NCBI RefSeq assembly: GCF_900109945.1
Contig: NZ_FOBX01000002.1
Span: forward strand, 62,001-126,000
From: Bradyrhizobium sp. OK095
Lineage (GTDB): Bacteria; Pseudomonadota; Alphaproteobacteria; Rhizobiales; Xanthobacteraceae
Reading direction: 5' to 3'
DNA length: 64,000 bases
The notes beneath the pieces are model-generated. The model searched no databases and was not told where the DNA came from. It was given only the letters and a program-made list of their open reading frames with translations. A program made the position numbers and the translations under genes. Shown piece after piece: positions 27,493-35,088 of the stretch. How positions within the stretch are numbered: the stretch's first letter is position 1; each line of letters begins with the position of its first letter.

Positions 27493-28896
27493 ATGGCTGC
27501 GCTCCCCATCCAACTCGATCGCGCCAGAAGGACTCCGCTGGCTGCCCAGATTTATTCGGCGATCCGAGAGGGCATCGAGAACGGACTGCTCGCCTCGGGC
27601 GCGCGGTTGCCCTCTTGGCAGGATCTGGCCGCTCAACTCGGCGTCTCCCGCGGCACCGTGCGTGTGGCTTACGAGCGTCTCATCGCGGAGCAATTCGCGA
27701 TTGGACTCGGGCCGGCAGGAACTCGTGTGGCCGAGCGGCAGTCCGGATCCTCGATACCCGATTTGTCGCCGGAAGCCCCGCCTGTGCCGGACCTCTTCTA
27801 CGAGTTCGGAAACGCGCCGCTGGTATTTCAGATGGGCGTGCCCGCTCAAGACGCCTTCCCGTTCAAGCTGTGGTCACGCATCCTGACTCGTGAGACCCGG
27901 CGAGCTGCGGCGGCGCCGGTGACGTATCCGGATCCGCGTGGCGATCCGGAGTTGCGAAAGGAGGTCGCGGCCTACTTGTGGCTGGCCCGCGGCCTTCGGT
28001 GCAATCCCTCTCAAGTGCTCATAACAGCTGGATTCTCCGGCGCGCTCGGTCTGGCAATCCAGGGGCTTCAGCTTGGAAGGATGGGCGCTTGGATTGAGGA
28101 TCCAGGCTTTCCACTCACTCGCACCGCACTCGGCTTGGCCGGCATGGCCGTGACAGCTGTCCCGGTCGATTCAGAAGGACTAGATGTTGCCGCTGGTGTC
28201 CGGAACGCCGCTGGCGCGAAATTAGCAGTTGTGACACCAGGCCAGCAGGCGCCACTCGGGATGACGATGTCGCCGCCGCGGCGGCTTGCACTGCTTGCAT
28301 GGGCTCGGCGCAACGATAGCTGGATCATCGAAGACGATTACCTGAGCGAACTGCAGCTGAAAGGACGGGCGGCTCCGGCTTTTGCATCTCTCGATCATGG
28401 AGGACGGGTGCTGCACATAGGCAGTTTCAGCAAAACGATCAGCCCGGCGCTGCGCCTGGGTTTCGTGGTCGTGCCGCCGGAACTGAGTCGTCGGTTCGCT
28501 GAGTTCGCTGCTTCCCTGGCGCCGGCGCCGGCTGCAGGCATGCAGCGCGCTGTGACGGAATTCATGCGGGACGGTCACTATCTTCGCCATCTGCGCCGCA
28601 TGAAGCGGCTCTACGCCGCTCGACGCGAGGCCCTGCTTCAGTGCTTGGGCGAAATGGCGCCAAACACGATCAAGGTGCAGGCTACCGCTGGTCTCGCAGT
28701 GGTGATATTGCTTCCCAACTCTGTGTCAGACGTAGACATCGCTTCACGCGCACGGCAGTTCGGACTCGCGCCGCGCCCGATGTCCACGTGGCACATGCAA
28801 CCTCCCCAGCAGCAGGGACTATTGCTCTGCGTGACCAACCTCAATGAACGGCGGCTCTCGGCGGACTGTCGTCGGCTATTGGAATTGACGCGATAG
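27493..28896 (+). CDS. MocR-type regulator (GntR HTH fused to aminotransferase domain)
   Basis: A 467-residue GntR-family chimera: residues about 10-80 form the winged helix (TPLAAQIYSAIREGI, LAAQLGVSRGTVRVAYERLI), and residues about 110-467 a class I aminotransferase-like PLP-binding domain with YPDPRGDPELRKEVAAYL, EDDYLSE and the Schiff-base Lys in GSFSKTISPALRLGF. Start at 27493 follows ttgcgga; the upstream in-frame ATG at 27391 adds a Cys/Trp-rich segment alien to the family. MocR proteins use PLP or an amine adduct as effector. It probably controls the divergent oxidoreductase gene. Confidence 0.87.
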   Translation: MAALPIQLDRARRTPLAAQIYSAIREGIENGLLASGARLPSWQDLAAQLGVSRGTVRVAYERLIAEQFAIGLGPAGTRVAERQSGSSIPDLSPEAPPVPDLFYEFGNAPLVFQMGVPAQDAFPFKLWSRILTRETRRAAAAPVTYPDPRGDPELRKEVAAYLWLARGLRCNPSQVLITAGFSGALGLAIQGLQLGRMGAWIEDPGFPLTRTALGLAGMAVTAVPVDSEGLDVAAGVRNAAGAKLAVVTPGQQAPLGMTMSPPRRLALLAWARRNDSWIIEDDYLSELQLKGRAAPAFASLDHGGRVLHIGSFSKTISPALRLGFVVVPPELSRRFAEFAASLAPAPAAGMQRAVTEFMRDGHYLRHLRRMKRLYAARREALLQCLGEMAPNTIKVQATAGLAVVILLPNSVSDVDIASRARQFGLAPRPMSTWHMQPPQQQGLLLCVTNLNERRLSADCRRLLELTR

Positions 28897-29182
28897 ACCG
28901 CCGGGCATCATGTCCGCGTGGCCCAATTCAGATCTCTGGTGAGGTCTGCTATCGCGACGCTATCGGCGGCACAGCAGACATCATCCCTGATCTGCGATGC
29001 CGGGCCGATGCGAGCATGTCCTAGCTAGGCCCCGGGCTGCACCACCCGCGGAATTGCGAATTACGGTCACAGTGCACTAAATCATCACCGTCAGACAGCG
29101 CTGGCTTCGACCCGCGCTTGCCGGGCTCGAAACGGAGCGGGTCAATTGAGTGCAGTCCAGCACTGTCACCGCAATCTGAATA
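28897..29182. other. Gene-free spacer with right copy of the 14-bp repeat
   Basis: These 286 bases carry no open frame of interest. The second copy of GTCAATTGAGTGCA lies at 29141-29154, followed by a related GTCCAGCACTGTCACCG stretch. It marks the switch from high-G+C genes to the AT-richer orphan gene. Confidence 0.35.
29141..29154. repeat. 14-bp direct repeat, right copy
   Basis: Exact second copy of the sequence at 26157-26170, in the same orientation, 3 kb away. No transposase or integrase is seen between or beside the copies. Confidence 0.3.
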
Positions 29183-30526
29183 CTAAAGAAGGGACAAACG
29201 GTTCGGCGTCAACGCTCCCACTAAGTAAGCGCCAAGTGGCTCACCTCTTGGATAACCTCGGTGCTTTGCCATAGCGAGAAAATTCCACCAGGTCGGCAGT
29301 GCAATGACGACCGTGGCAGCAACAATATTTGTGGCGAGCAGCATACGAGGCATATCCCTTGCTAGGAATATTGCCCATATCATTACCCCGCCGAGAAACA
29401 GCAAATTGAACGCGGCGCCCGCCCAAAACCCTGGTACAGCAAAACGCTCCATGGCGTGAACATCAGTCGGGCGTTCGTGACTAAGGTTTTCGCCTCGAGC
29501 GGAAAGGAAATCATATGTATAGAGTAAGACCCTATTGAGTGAGCAGATATACAGTAACGGATTAAAGCAGATCACAAATCGGCTGTAGTCCTTTTCTTTA
29601 TCGAGAAAATACAAGGCGTGTACGCGCCGTTCAAATTCTTTATCTAGCCAGCCGGGAAGACGCTGGTCGAGTTCGACCCTAGGATCGATGGCCTCCTCAC
29701 TCTTTTGGGAGGTGGGTGAAAGTTCGGCTGCATTTTTGCCGCCACTACCAGAGGGGCGCTCCTTTGACGGCCGCCGCATGCTAGCGAACGTGTTCGGGCT
29801 GTTATCGTAGAGCCACTCGGAAAGACTGAGCAACCAACCGAGCCCACTCTTTTCTGCGCTTTTTCGTGAGTGCAAGAGGACACCGAGGAATTTGTCGGCG
29901 CGCCATTGATGATAGATGATCAAGGCAAGAATCCGCTGCCTTAAAGTATCATATTCCATGTTGGTTTTAAGCACCGAGAGGAATTTACCGCCATAAAGGG
30001 CGAACAGGGCAATAGGCAAATACCGCGCGAGGGTGGGCGCATCCAGGACGATTCCATCAAGCCGATTGCCGACAAGTGGGAGATCTAAACCTTTGGGGAT
30101 ACCTATCGAGCCTTTGCTCCAAAAGAGCCAGAGCGCCAAAACGGTGAGGTAGAATATCGAACTTTGATATGAAAAAAGAGATCTAGGGAATTTCAGCTTC
30201 GTTATCTGCTCGGTTGCGCGGTCCAAGTGCAACCGAAGCGACTCGGCCAAATCTTCTTCTTTCGCAAGCGCGAGAGAAAGGCCGAGACTGACTTTTGGCC
30301 GAGGCCTATATTCGATCGAATCAAAGATGCCACTGATCTCTTTGAACTCTTGGTTTACGGCGAGCTCCTTGGCCCATGCCTTTGCTTCATCGACTGATTT
30401 GAGGCCACCGGCAATATAGGTCTCGGTCTCCGGTTCTAAATCCGAAAGAAGATAGATTCCATATCGGTAGTTGTTGAGGAGAGTTTCCGATATCACCGGC
30501 CGCTCATGGGATCCTTGGCGGTTCAT
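29183..30526 (-). CDS. Orphan integral membrane protein of unknown function
   Basis: I do not recognise this 447-residue protein. The N-terminal 110 residues look soluble and begin with a mixed helix/strand region (YGIYLLSDLE, SVDEAKAWAKELA). Hydrophobic segments occur at about 120-137, 165-187, 370-390 and 393-415, suggesting four membrane spans with a charged, Ser/Pro-rich cytoplasmic loop near 255-290. Base composition is clearly AT-richer than in every neighbour, and the codon choice differs accordingly, which suggests recent transfer. No operon partner: flanks of 286 and 145 bases separate it. The ATG at 30526 is the first usable start. Confidence 0.65.
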   Translation of the reverse strand: MNRQGSHERPVISETLLNNYRYGIYLLSDLEPETETYIAGGLKSVDEAKAWAKELAVNQEFKEISGIFDSIEYRPRPKVSLGLSLALAKEEDLAESLRLHLDRATEQITKLKFPRSLFSYQSSIFYLTVLALWLFWSKGSIGIPKGLDLPLVGNRLDGIVLDAPTLARYLPIALFALYGGKFLSVLKTNMEYDTLRQRILALIIYHQWRADKFLGVLLHSRKSAEKSGLGWLLSLSEWLYDNSPNTFASMRRPSKERPSGSGGKNAAELSPTSQKSEEAIDPRVELDQRLPGWLDKEFERRVHALYFLDKEKDYSRFVICFNPLLYICSLNRVLLYTYDFLSARGENLSHERPTDVHAMERFAVPGFWAGAAFNLLFLGGVMIWAIFLARDMPRMLLATNIVAATVVIALPTWWNFLAMAKHRGYPRGEPLGAYLVGALTPNRLSLL

Positions 30527-30671
30527 ATGCGGGATTCCTAGAATGTCATTGGTTGACAGTCCATGTTCCCTTGAAACTTACCATTGTTTCTTGAGGTGAT
30601 CGTGAACTGGATCACAAAAGGCGTCCTTTCGCCGCGTAAACGATGAGCTCAAAGGCGATCATCAATTTTGC

Positions 30672-31394
30672 TCACACCCTCGGCTTTCCAGAGCCGGGCT
30701 TCACCACCCGCGTCAGCATCGGAAAATGCCTGTTGCTGCCTGCAAACGGCGGAAACTTCACGAAGTCCGCGCGCATGCGCGTGATCACGTCGGAGCCGAG
30801 TGCGTGCGCGAGGGCTTGCGGGCTGTCGAACACCAGCTTGTTGCGCTGCATGTGCTCGACGCGGCTCGACGGCAGCCGGTCGATCCAGTCGATGCGGGTG
30901 TAGATCTCGATTCCGCGGACGTTCGGGAAGGTCCGCATGATCGACGGATGATGCTCCAGATAATGCAGATTCCAGGCGTTCATGTCCTCGGCCGGACCGG
31001 GATAGTGCACGAGGTAGCTGCACGGAGTTGTCGTTCCTGCCGGATGTTCGGCGACATCGACGGGAAATGCGCGTGTCAGCATCACCTGGTGGGTGACGTC
31101 GAGGCCAGTGAGGCCGGAGTGTCCGGCACCAGCCGCGAGGCTGGCAAGGATGCCGCGGCGGTCCATCGCCGCCTCGCACGCGAGCAGGTCGGGAAATCGC
31201 AGTTGAAGCGCGAACACGGGGCCGGCGCCATCGGCCTTGTAGGGATGGTCGACCGACTGTTCGAGCGGCGTGAACAGCAAGCCCTCGGTCATGGCAGGGA
31301 TCGATCCGACCAGTTCGGCTACGGCGTCAACCTCGTCGGGACGAATGCGCCGTTCGCCTGTGGAGTCAGAGAATGTCATGAAGAGCGAGATCAT
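30672..31394 (-). CDS. EthD-like ferredoxin-type fold protein
   Basis: A 240-residue protein with the EthD-type motif near residues 140-165: WNLHYLEHHPSIMRTFPNVRG, and a related N-terminal half that looks like a second, diverged dimeric alpha-beta barrel domain. EthD-like proteins often accompany oxygenase or ring-cleavage pathways, but few have a defined reaction; some dimeric alpha-beta barrels are decarboxylases or isomerases. The ATG overlaps the stop of the thioesterase gene by 4 bases, so it is the last gene of the gentisate operon. A role on a ring-fission product is possible. Confidence 0.7.
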   Translation of the reverse strand: MISLFMTFSDSTGERRIRPDEVDAVAELVGSIPAMTEGLLFTPLEQSVDHPYKADGAGPVFALQLRFPDLLACEAAMDRRGILASLAAGAGHSGLTGLDVTHQVMLTRAFPVDVAEHPAGTTTPCSYLVHYPGPAEDMNAWNLHYLEHHPSIMRTFPNVRGIEIYTRIDWIDRLPSSRVEHMQRNKLVFDSPQALAHALGSDVITRMRADFVKFPPFAGSNRHFPMLTRVVKPGSGKPRV

Positions 31395-31828
31395 GCTGAG
31401 GTTGCCTCGGTGCCCTCGCCCACGCTCAGATGCGCCATCAGTGCGGCTCTAACGTCATCGGGCCAGGGGATCGCATGATGATCCACCAGCGATGTCGCCG
31501 CAAGGATCTGGCGCGCGCGCCAGCGCGGGCCATTCGCACCCGAGATGACATGCTCCAGATGAAGCGACGATCCGCCGACCCGGACGACGCGCAAGCTGAA
31601 CGTCAGAAGATCGCCGAACATCGACGGCCGCGCAAAATCACAAGCCAGATGCACCGTCGGCGTCCCGATCTTCCGGACCGTGATCAGCTCCGGCCAGGGA
31701 AAGCCGATTCCCGCCCAGAACTCCTCGACGACACCGTTGAGGATGTTCAGGTAGGACGGGAAGTACGCGATCCCGGAAGGGTCGCAATCCCCGAAGCGCA
31801 ATTCGCGATCGAACGAGAACGATTTCAT
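31391..31828 (-). CDS. Hotdog-fold acyl-CoA thioesterase, 4-hydroxybenzoyl-CoA thioesterase-like
   Basis: A 145-residue thioesterase with the N-terminal 4HBT motif RFGDCDPSGIAYFPSYLNI, where Asp16 matches the catalytic Asp of Pseudomonas 4-hydroxybenzoyl-CoA thioesterase. ATG at 31828 overlaps the FAH-gene stop by one base (TGATG); a longer frame to 32074 lies wholly within the FAH gene. Between a gentisate dioxygenase and a monooxygenase of salicylyl-CoA type elsewhere in the window, the natural guess is hydrolysis of gentisyl-CoA to gentisate. Substrate inferred from context only. Confidence 0.85.
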   Translation of the reverse strand: MKSFSFDRELRFGDCDPSGIAYFPSYLNILNGVVEEFWAGIGFPWPELITVRKIGTPTVHLACDFARPSMFGDLLTFSLRVVRVGGSSLHLEHVISGANGPRWRARQILAATSLVDHHAIPWPDDVRAALMAHLSVGEGTEATSA

Positions 31829-32736
31829 CAGATCGCGACAACGGGATGCCGGATGACACCGACACCATCGACGCCGGCCTCCAAGACGTCGCCTGGCCAC
31901 AGCCATTCCTGCGGGCTCCTCCCCGCGCCGACGCCTTCGGGCGTGCCTGTCGCGATGATGTCCCCGGGCTCGAGCGTCATGCCCGACGAGATGTCGGCAA
32001 TCAGGACCGGGATATCGAAGATCATATATTTGGTGTTGGAGTCCTGCTTCATGACTCCATTTTTCGTCAGCCACAGCCTGAGGTCATGCGGATCGGGAAT
32101 CTCGTCCGCGGTCACGATGCAGGGGCCGAACGGCGCGTAGGTGTCCATGCCCTTGGAGAAGATCCACTGGCCAGCGCGGCGATTGTCGCGCGCGGAGATG
32201 TCGATCATCACCGAATAGCCGAAGACATGGTCCATGGCCTTCTCGACCGGAATGCGCGTCGCAGTTTTGCCGATGATGACGGCGAGCTCGACCTCCCAGT
32301 CGAGCTGCTGCGTCATTTTCGCGTTGTGGTGAATTGCAGCACCCGGACCGATCACCGACGTCGGCGGCTTCGAGAACACCACCGGCTGCTTCGGCAGATC
32401 CTTGCTGGTATCCAGGCTCATGGCGGATTCGGCGACATGCTCACGGTAGTTCAGCCCGATGCCAAAAATGTTCTTGCGCGGGCGCGGGATCGGCGCTTGC
32501 AGCTTGACGTCCTCGACCGGAACGGCGGAGCCGGTCGGCAGGCGGCCGTTGACGCTCTCAAGGCAGTCTCGCAGCGCCGGCAGCAAGGTCACGCTGTTGT
32601 CGATGAACGACAGCATGTCGCTCGGCCAGGCGAGGCCACGCGACGCCCCGAGCCGCTCGATATCGACGACCAATCCGCTGACGAGAACTCCGACGCGGGC
32701 ACCGCTGGAGCCCAAGGTGTAGGTGACAAGACGCAT
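31828..32736 (-). CDS. Fumarylacetoacetate hydrolase-family protein (fumarylpyruvate/maleylpyruvate hydrolase candidate)
   Basis: A 302-residue FAH-fold hydrolase that cleaves a 1,3-diketo or acylpyruvate carbon bond. The metal-binding C-terminal domain shows GIGLNYREHVAES, the Glu ligands in DWEVELAVIIGKTA, and the family ending GDIIATGTPEGVGAG. The gene follows gentisate dioxygenase by 42 bases. In gentisate catabolism this enzyme hydrolyses the ring-fission product to pyruvate plus fumarate or maleate. No maleylpyruvate isomerase is seen nearby, so it may act on maleylpyruvate directly. Confidence 0.88.
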   Translation of the reverse strand: MRLVTYTLGSSGARVGVLVSGLVVDIERLGASRGLAWPSDMLSFIDNSVTLLPALRDCLESVNGRLPTGSAVPVEDVKLQAPIPRPRKNIFGIGLNYREHVAESAMSLDTSKDLPKQPVVFSKPPTSVIGPGAAIHHNAKMTQQLDWEVELAVIIGKTATRIPVEKAMDHVFGYSVMIDISARDNRRAGQWIFSKGMDTYAPFGPCIVTADEIPDPHDLRLWLTKNGVMKQDSNTKYMIFDIPVLIADISSGMTLEPGDIIATGTPEGVGAGRSPQEWLWPGDVLEAGVDGVGVIRHPVVAI

Positions 32737-32778
32737 GGCAGCTCTATCCGGCTCTTTCGATTGAGTTCTGTGAAGATG

Positions 32779-33885
32779 TCAGGCGGCCACCGGCTGGTGG
32801 CCCGCATTGTCGCCATAGGCCTCCTCCCGGTAGAAGCCGAGGCCTTCGATAACGGGCAGATCGTTGAAGCAGAACAGGCAGGCATCCTCGCTCTGGGACG
32901 TATTGCCGTGCTCATGCCAGGCCCAGGACGGCACGCAGAAAATGTCGCGCTCCTCCCAATCCAGACGCTTGCCCGCGATGATAGAGTAACCGCTGCCCTT
33001 GGCGGCTTGATAGAGGAAGCTGCCGGTGTGGCGGTGCGCCTTGGTCCTCTCGCCCGGCCGCAACAACTGCATGCTGGCGCCAATCGTCTGCATCACATGT
33101 CCGCCCGTGACCGGATTGACGTAGTTCATCAGAATGCCGTCGTAGGGCGAGCCGTCGGTCGCGGCGGCATATTTCTGCAGGGACTCGTAGGTCGGCTCCC
33201 ACTCATATTTGAACATGGGCGAATAGCCTTTCGACCATGTCGAACCGGCCGGCCGCAGACCGGGATTGCCCCAGGTTTTGGTCGTGCCATCCACGGGGTA
33301 GCCGGAGGCCTCCTGCTGGATCTTCGGATGGACCGCGAAGAAATTGGCCTCCAGCGCATTGACCAGCGGGATGTCGAGCCCGTCCTGCCAGATGCAGACG
33401 GAGCCGTTCGCATCGACGCCGTGCTCGTGCCAGGTGCCGTTCGGCGTCAGCACGAAATCGCGCGCACGAAGCGTCATGCTGTGACCGTCGACGATGGTGT
33501 AGGCGCCCGCGCCTTCCATGATGAAGCGAAGCGCCGAGGCCGAGTGCGCGTGCGCGGTGGCGACTTCGCCGGGATGCATCACCTGGAGGCCCGAATAGAG
33601 CCAGCCCACCGCGGCCGAGACGTCGCGGCGACCGGGATTGTTCAAATAGATCACCCGCCGTCCCGCCTTCTCCGGCGACACCAGCTCGACCGAGCGCAGC
33701 ACATGCTCGCGCAGATCCTTGTAGCGCCAGAGCACGGGAACGGATGCCGATTGCGGCGCCCACGGCTCGATCTTGTTGGCGACCGTCCAGAGCGCGCCGG
33801 CTTCGTATTTTTCCAGGTCCTTGTAATAGGCCTTGAGCTCGGGGGTGTCCTCGACATTGGCCCGGCCGATCACGTTCTCACGCAT
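32779..33885 (-). CDS. Gentisate 1,2-dioxygenase (bicupin)
   Basis: Opens the ring of gentisate (2,5-dihydroxybenzoate) between C1 and C2 to maleylpyruvate with Fe(II) and O2. The 368 residues form two cupin domains: the N-terminal one carries the iron ligands His112 and His114 in ATAHAHSASALRF and a later His in NGTWHEH (153/155); the C-terminal cupin has LRPGERTKAHRHTGSFLYQ and SWAWHEHGN. Length and motifs match the family. It is second in an operon headed by the nitrilase, 48 bases upstream. Confidence 0.93.
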   Translation of the reverse strand: MRENVIGRANVEDTPELKAYYKDLEKYEAGALWTVANKIEPWAPQSASVPVLWRYKDLREHVLRSVELVSPEKAGRRVIYLNNPGRRDVSAAVGWLYSGLQVMHPGEVATAHAHSASALRFIMEGAGAYTIVDGHSMTLRARDFVLTPNGTWHEHGVDANGSVCIWQDGLDIPLVNALEANFFAVHPKIQQEASGYPVDGTTKTWGNPGLRPAGSTWSKGYSPMFKYEWEPTYESLQKYAAATDGSPYDGILMNYVNPVTGGHVMQTIGASMQLLRPGERTKAHRHTGSFLYQAAKGSGYSIIAGKRLDWEERDIFCVPSWAWHEHGNTSQSEDACLFCFNDLPVIEGLGFYREEAYGDNAGHQPVAA

Positions 33886-33933
33886 GCTAACCTCCTGTCT
33901 CGTGGCGTTGCCATCTCGACGCGCCCGAAGCTC

Positions 33934-34962
33934 TCATTCCGACCTGAGTGGTATCGAGGCGAACCCGCCCTGCTCCGCGGCCTCACCATTCATGCGTTCA
34001 CCGTCCGCGAGGCCGAGCGGCGCCTGCGGCCGTCGATTGACCCGCAAATCGAAAATGTCGAACCGGTTGTAGTGTCCGACGATGTCATGCATCTGCTTCG
34101 GCTGGATGCAGCGATCGAGGTCGATGTCGGCGTAGACGATGCCTTCATCGTCGATCAACGAATCTCCGACCACGCGGCCATCAGGACCGATGATGCCCGA
34201 GAACGCACTCGACTTGCGCTGCAAGCGCGCCCGCGCATCGGGAACGATTGTCTCCATCGCCGCGATGATCTCTTCCGAGACCGTCGAACAGGAGACGATC
34301 GTAAAAATCTTGCCTTCGAAGGAATGCGCAATCGCGCGCAGCTTGATTGCCTCCGCCATGTCGTAGTCGGGGGGCGCGACGGGAAGCGAGATGTAGCTTG
34401 CGACATGCACGAGCTCACCCTGGCCGAGCAGCGCAAAACGCGCGAGCGTGTTGGTGTTTTCGCCGCACGCGAGCGCGCCGAGAGGTCCGATCTCGGTATC
34501 ATAGACGCGCAGGCTCGATCCGTCACCGCCGGTCCAGGTCAGCTTCTCCGCCCAGGTCGGCACCAGCTTGCGATGCTTGCCGAGCAGCGCGCCGTCCGGG
34601 CCGATGAAGACCAGCGTGTTGTAGATCGTGCCCAGCGACACCGGGCTGCGCTCGTTGACGCCGAGCACCACGTAGCATTCGGTATCGCGCGCGGCCTTCC
34701 TGACGACATCGATCTCCGGGCCCGGCACCAGCACCGACGCCTTGGCGAGCTTTTCGAACCACGCGCTGCCCGTGACAGGATCGGTGATCCAGTTCCAGTA
34801 GGGATAGCCGGGAACGAACACCTCGGGGAACGCAACGAGCTTGGCGCCGTTGGCGGCGGCCTCACGGACCAGTGAAGCCGCCTTGTCGGCGGTTGCGCTC
34901 GGGTTGAGATAGACGGGTGAGGCCTGGACGGCGGCAGCTCTAAAGCGCGGCAGCTTCAGCAT
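33934..34962 (-). CDS. Nitrilase (carbon-nitrogen hydrolase)
   Basis: Hydrolyses a nitrile to the carboxylic acid and ammonia. The catalytic triad is intact: Glu47 in AFPEVFVPGYP, Lys132 in KHRKLVPT and Cys166 in ALACGENTN, the last being the signature of true nitrilases rather than amidases. Length of 342 residues is typical. It heads the gentisate operon, divergent to the indolepyruvate-oxidoreductase-like genes across a 126-base spacer. Indole-3-acetonitrile, mandelonitrile or hydroxybenzonitriles would fit the surrounding pathway; the sequence does not decide. Confidence 0.92.
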   Translation of the reverse strand: MLKLPRFRAAAVQASPVYLNPSATADKAASLVREAAANGAKLVAFPEVFVPGYPYWNWITDPVTGSAWFEKLAKASVLVPGPEIDVVRKAARDTECYVVLGVNERSPVSLGTIYNTLVFIGPDGALLGKHRKLVPTWAEKLTWTGGDGSSLRVYDTEIGPLGALACGENTNTLARFALLGQGELVHVASYISLPVAPPDYDMAEAIKLRAIAHSFEGKIFTIVSCSTVSEEIIAAMETIVPDARARLQRKSSAFSGIIGPDGRVVGDSLIDDEGIVYADIDLDRCIQPKQMHDIVGHYNRFDIFDLRVNRRPQAPLGLADGERMNGEAAEQGGFASIPLRSE

Positions 34963-35036
34963 GGGCCCTACCCTGTCGCTGGCTCATGATCCGCTTTCAG
35001 AGCAGAGCTCCGTGGGCGTGATAGCATGGCGCGGCG

Positions 35037-35065
35037 TTGACTTACTTTACATGTAAACGTATGCT
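35037..35065 (+). promoter_or_regulatory. Predicted promoter of the indolepyruvate-oxidoreductase-like operon
   Basis: TTGACT (35037-35042) and TATGCT (35060-35065) are separated by 17 bases. The start codon at 35089 is 24 bases on, with a ggaggg ribosome site at 35079-35084. The spacer holds the palindrome at 35046-35057; a second inverted repeat, TATGC-TAAC-GCATA at 35060-35073, covers the -10. Confidence 0.55.
35046..35057. promoter_or_regulatory. Perfect palindrome TTTACATGTAAA, MarR operator candidate
   Basis: A 12-base perfect palindrome between the -35 and -10 elements. The same TTACATGT core lies in the -35/-10 spacer of the Rieske dioxygenase promoter (44975-44995). Two MarR genes lie downstream of this promoter in the same operon, so autoregulation and shared control are likely. 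Confidence 0.55.
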
Positions 35066-35088
35066 AACGCATATTTCTGGAGGGTGCA

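Noticed and set aside
31846..34875. A 1009-codon open frame on the plus strand
   Set aside because: It lies antisense to the FAH, gentisate dioxygenase and nitrilase genes, is rich in Arg, His, Asp and Ala, and has no family motif. It is a by-product of high G+C.
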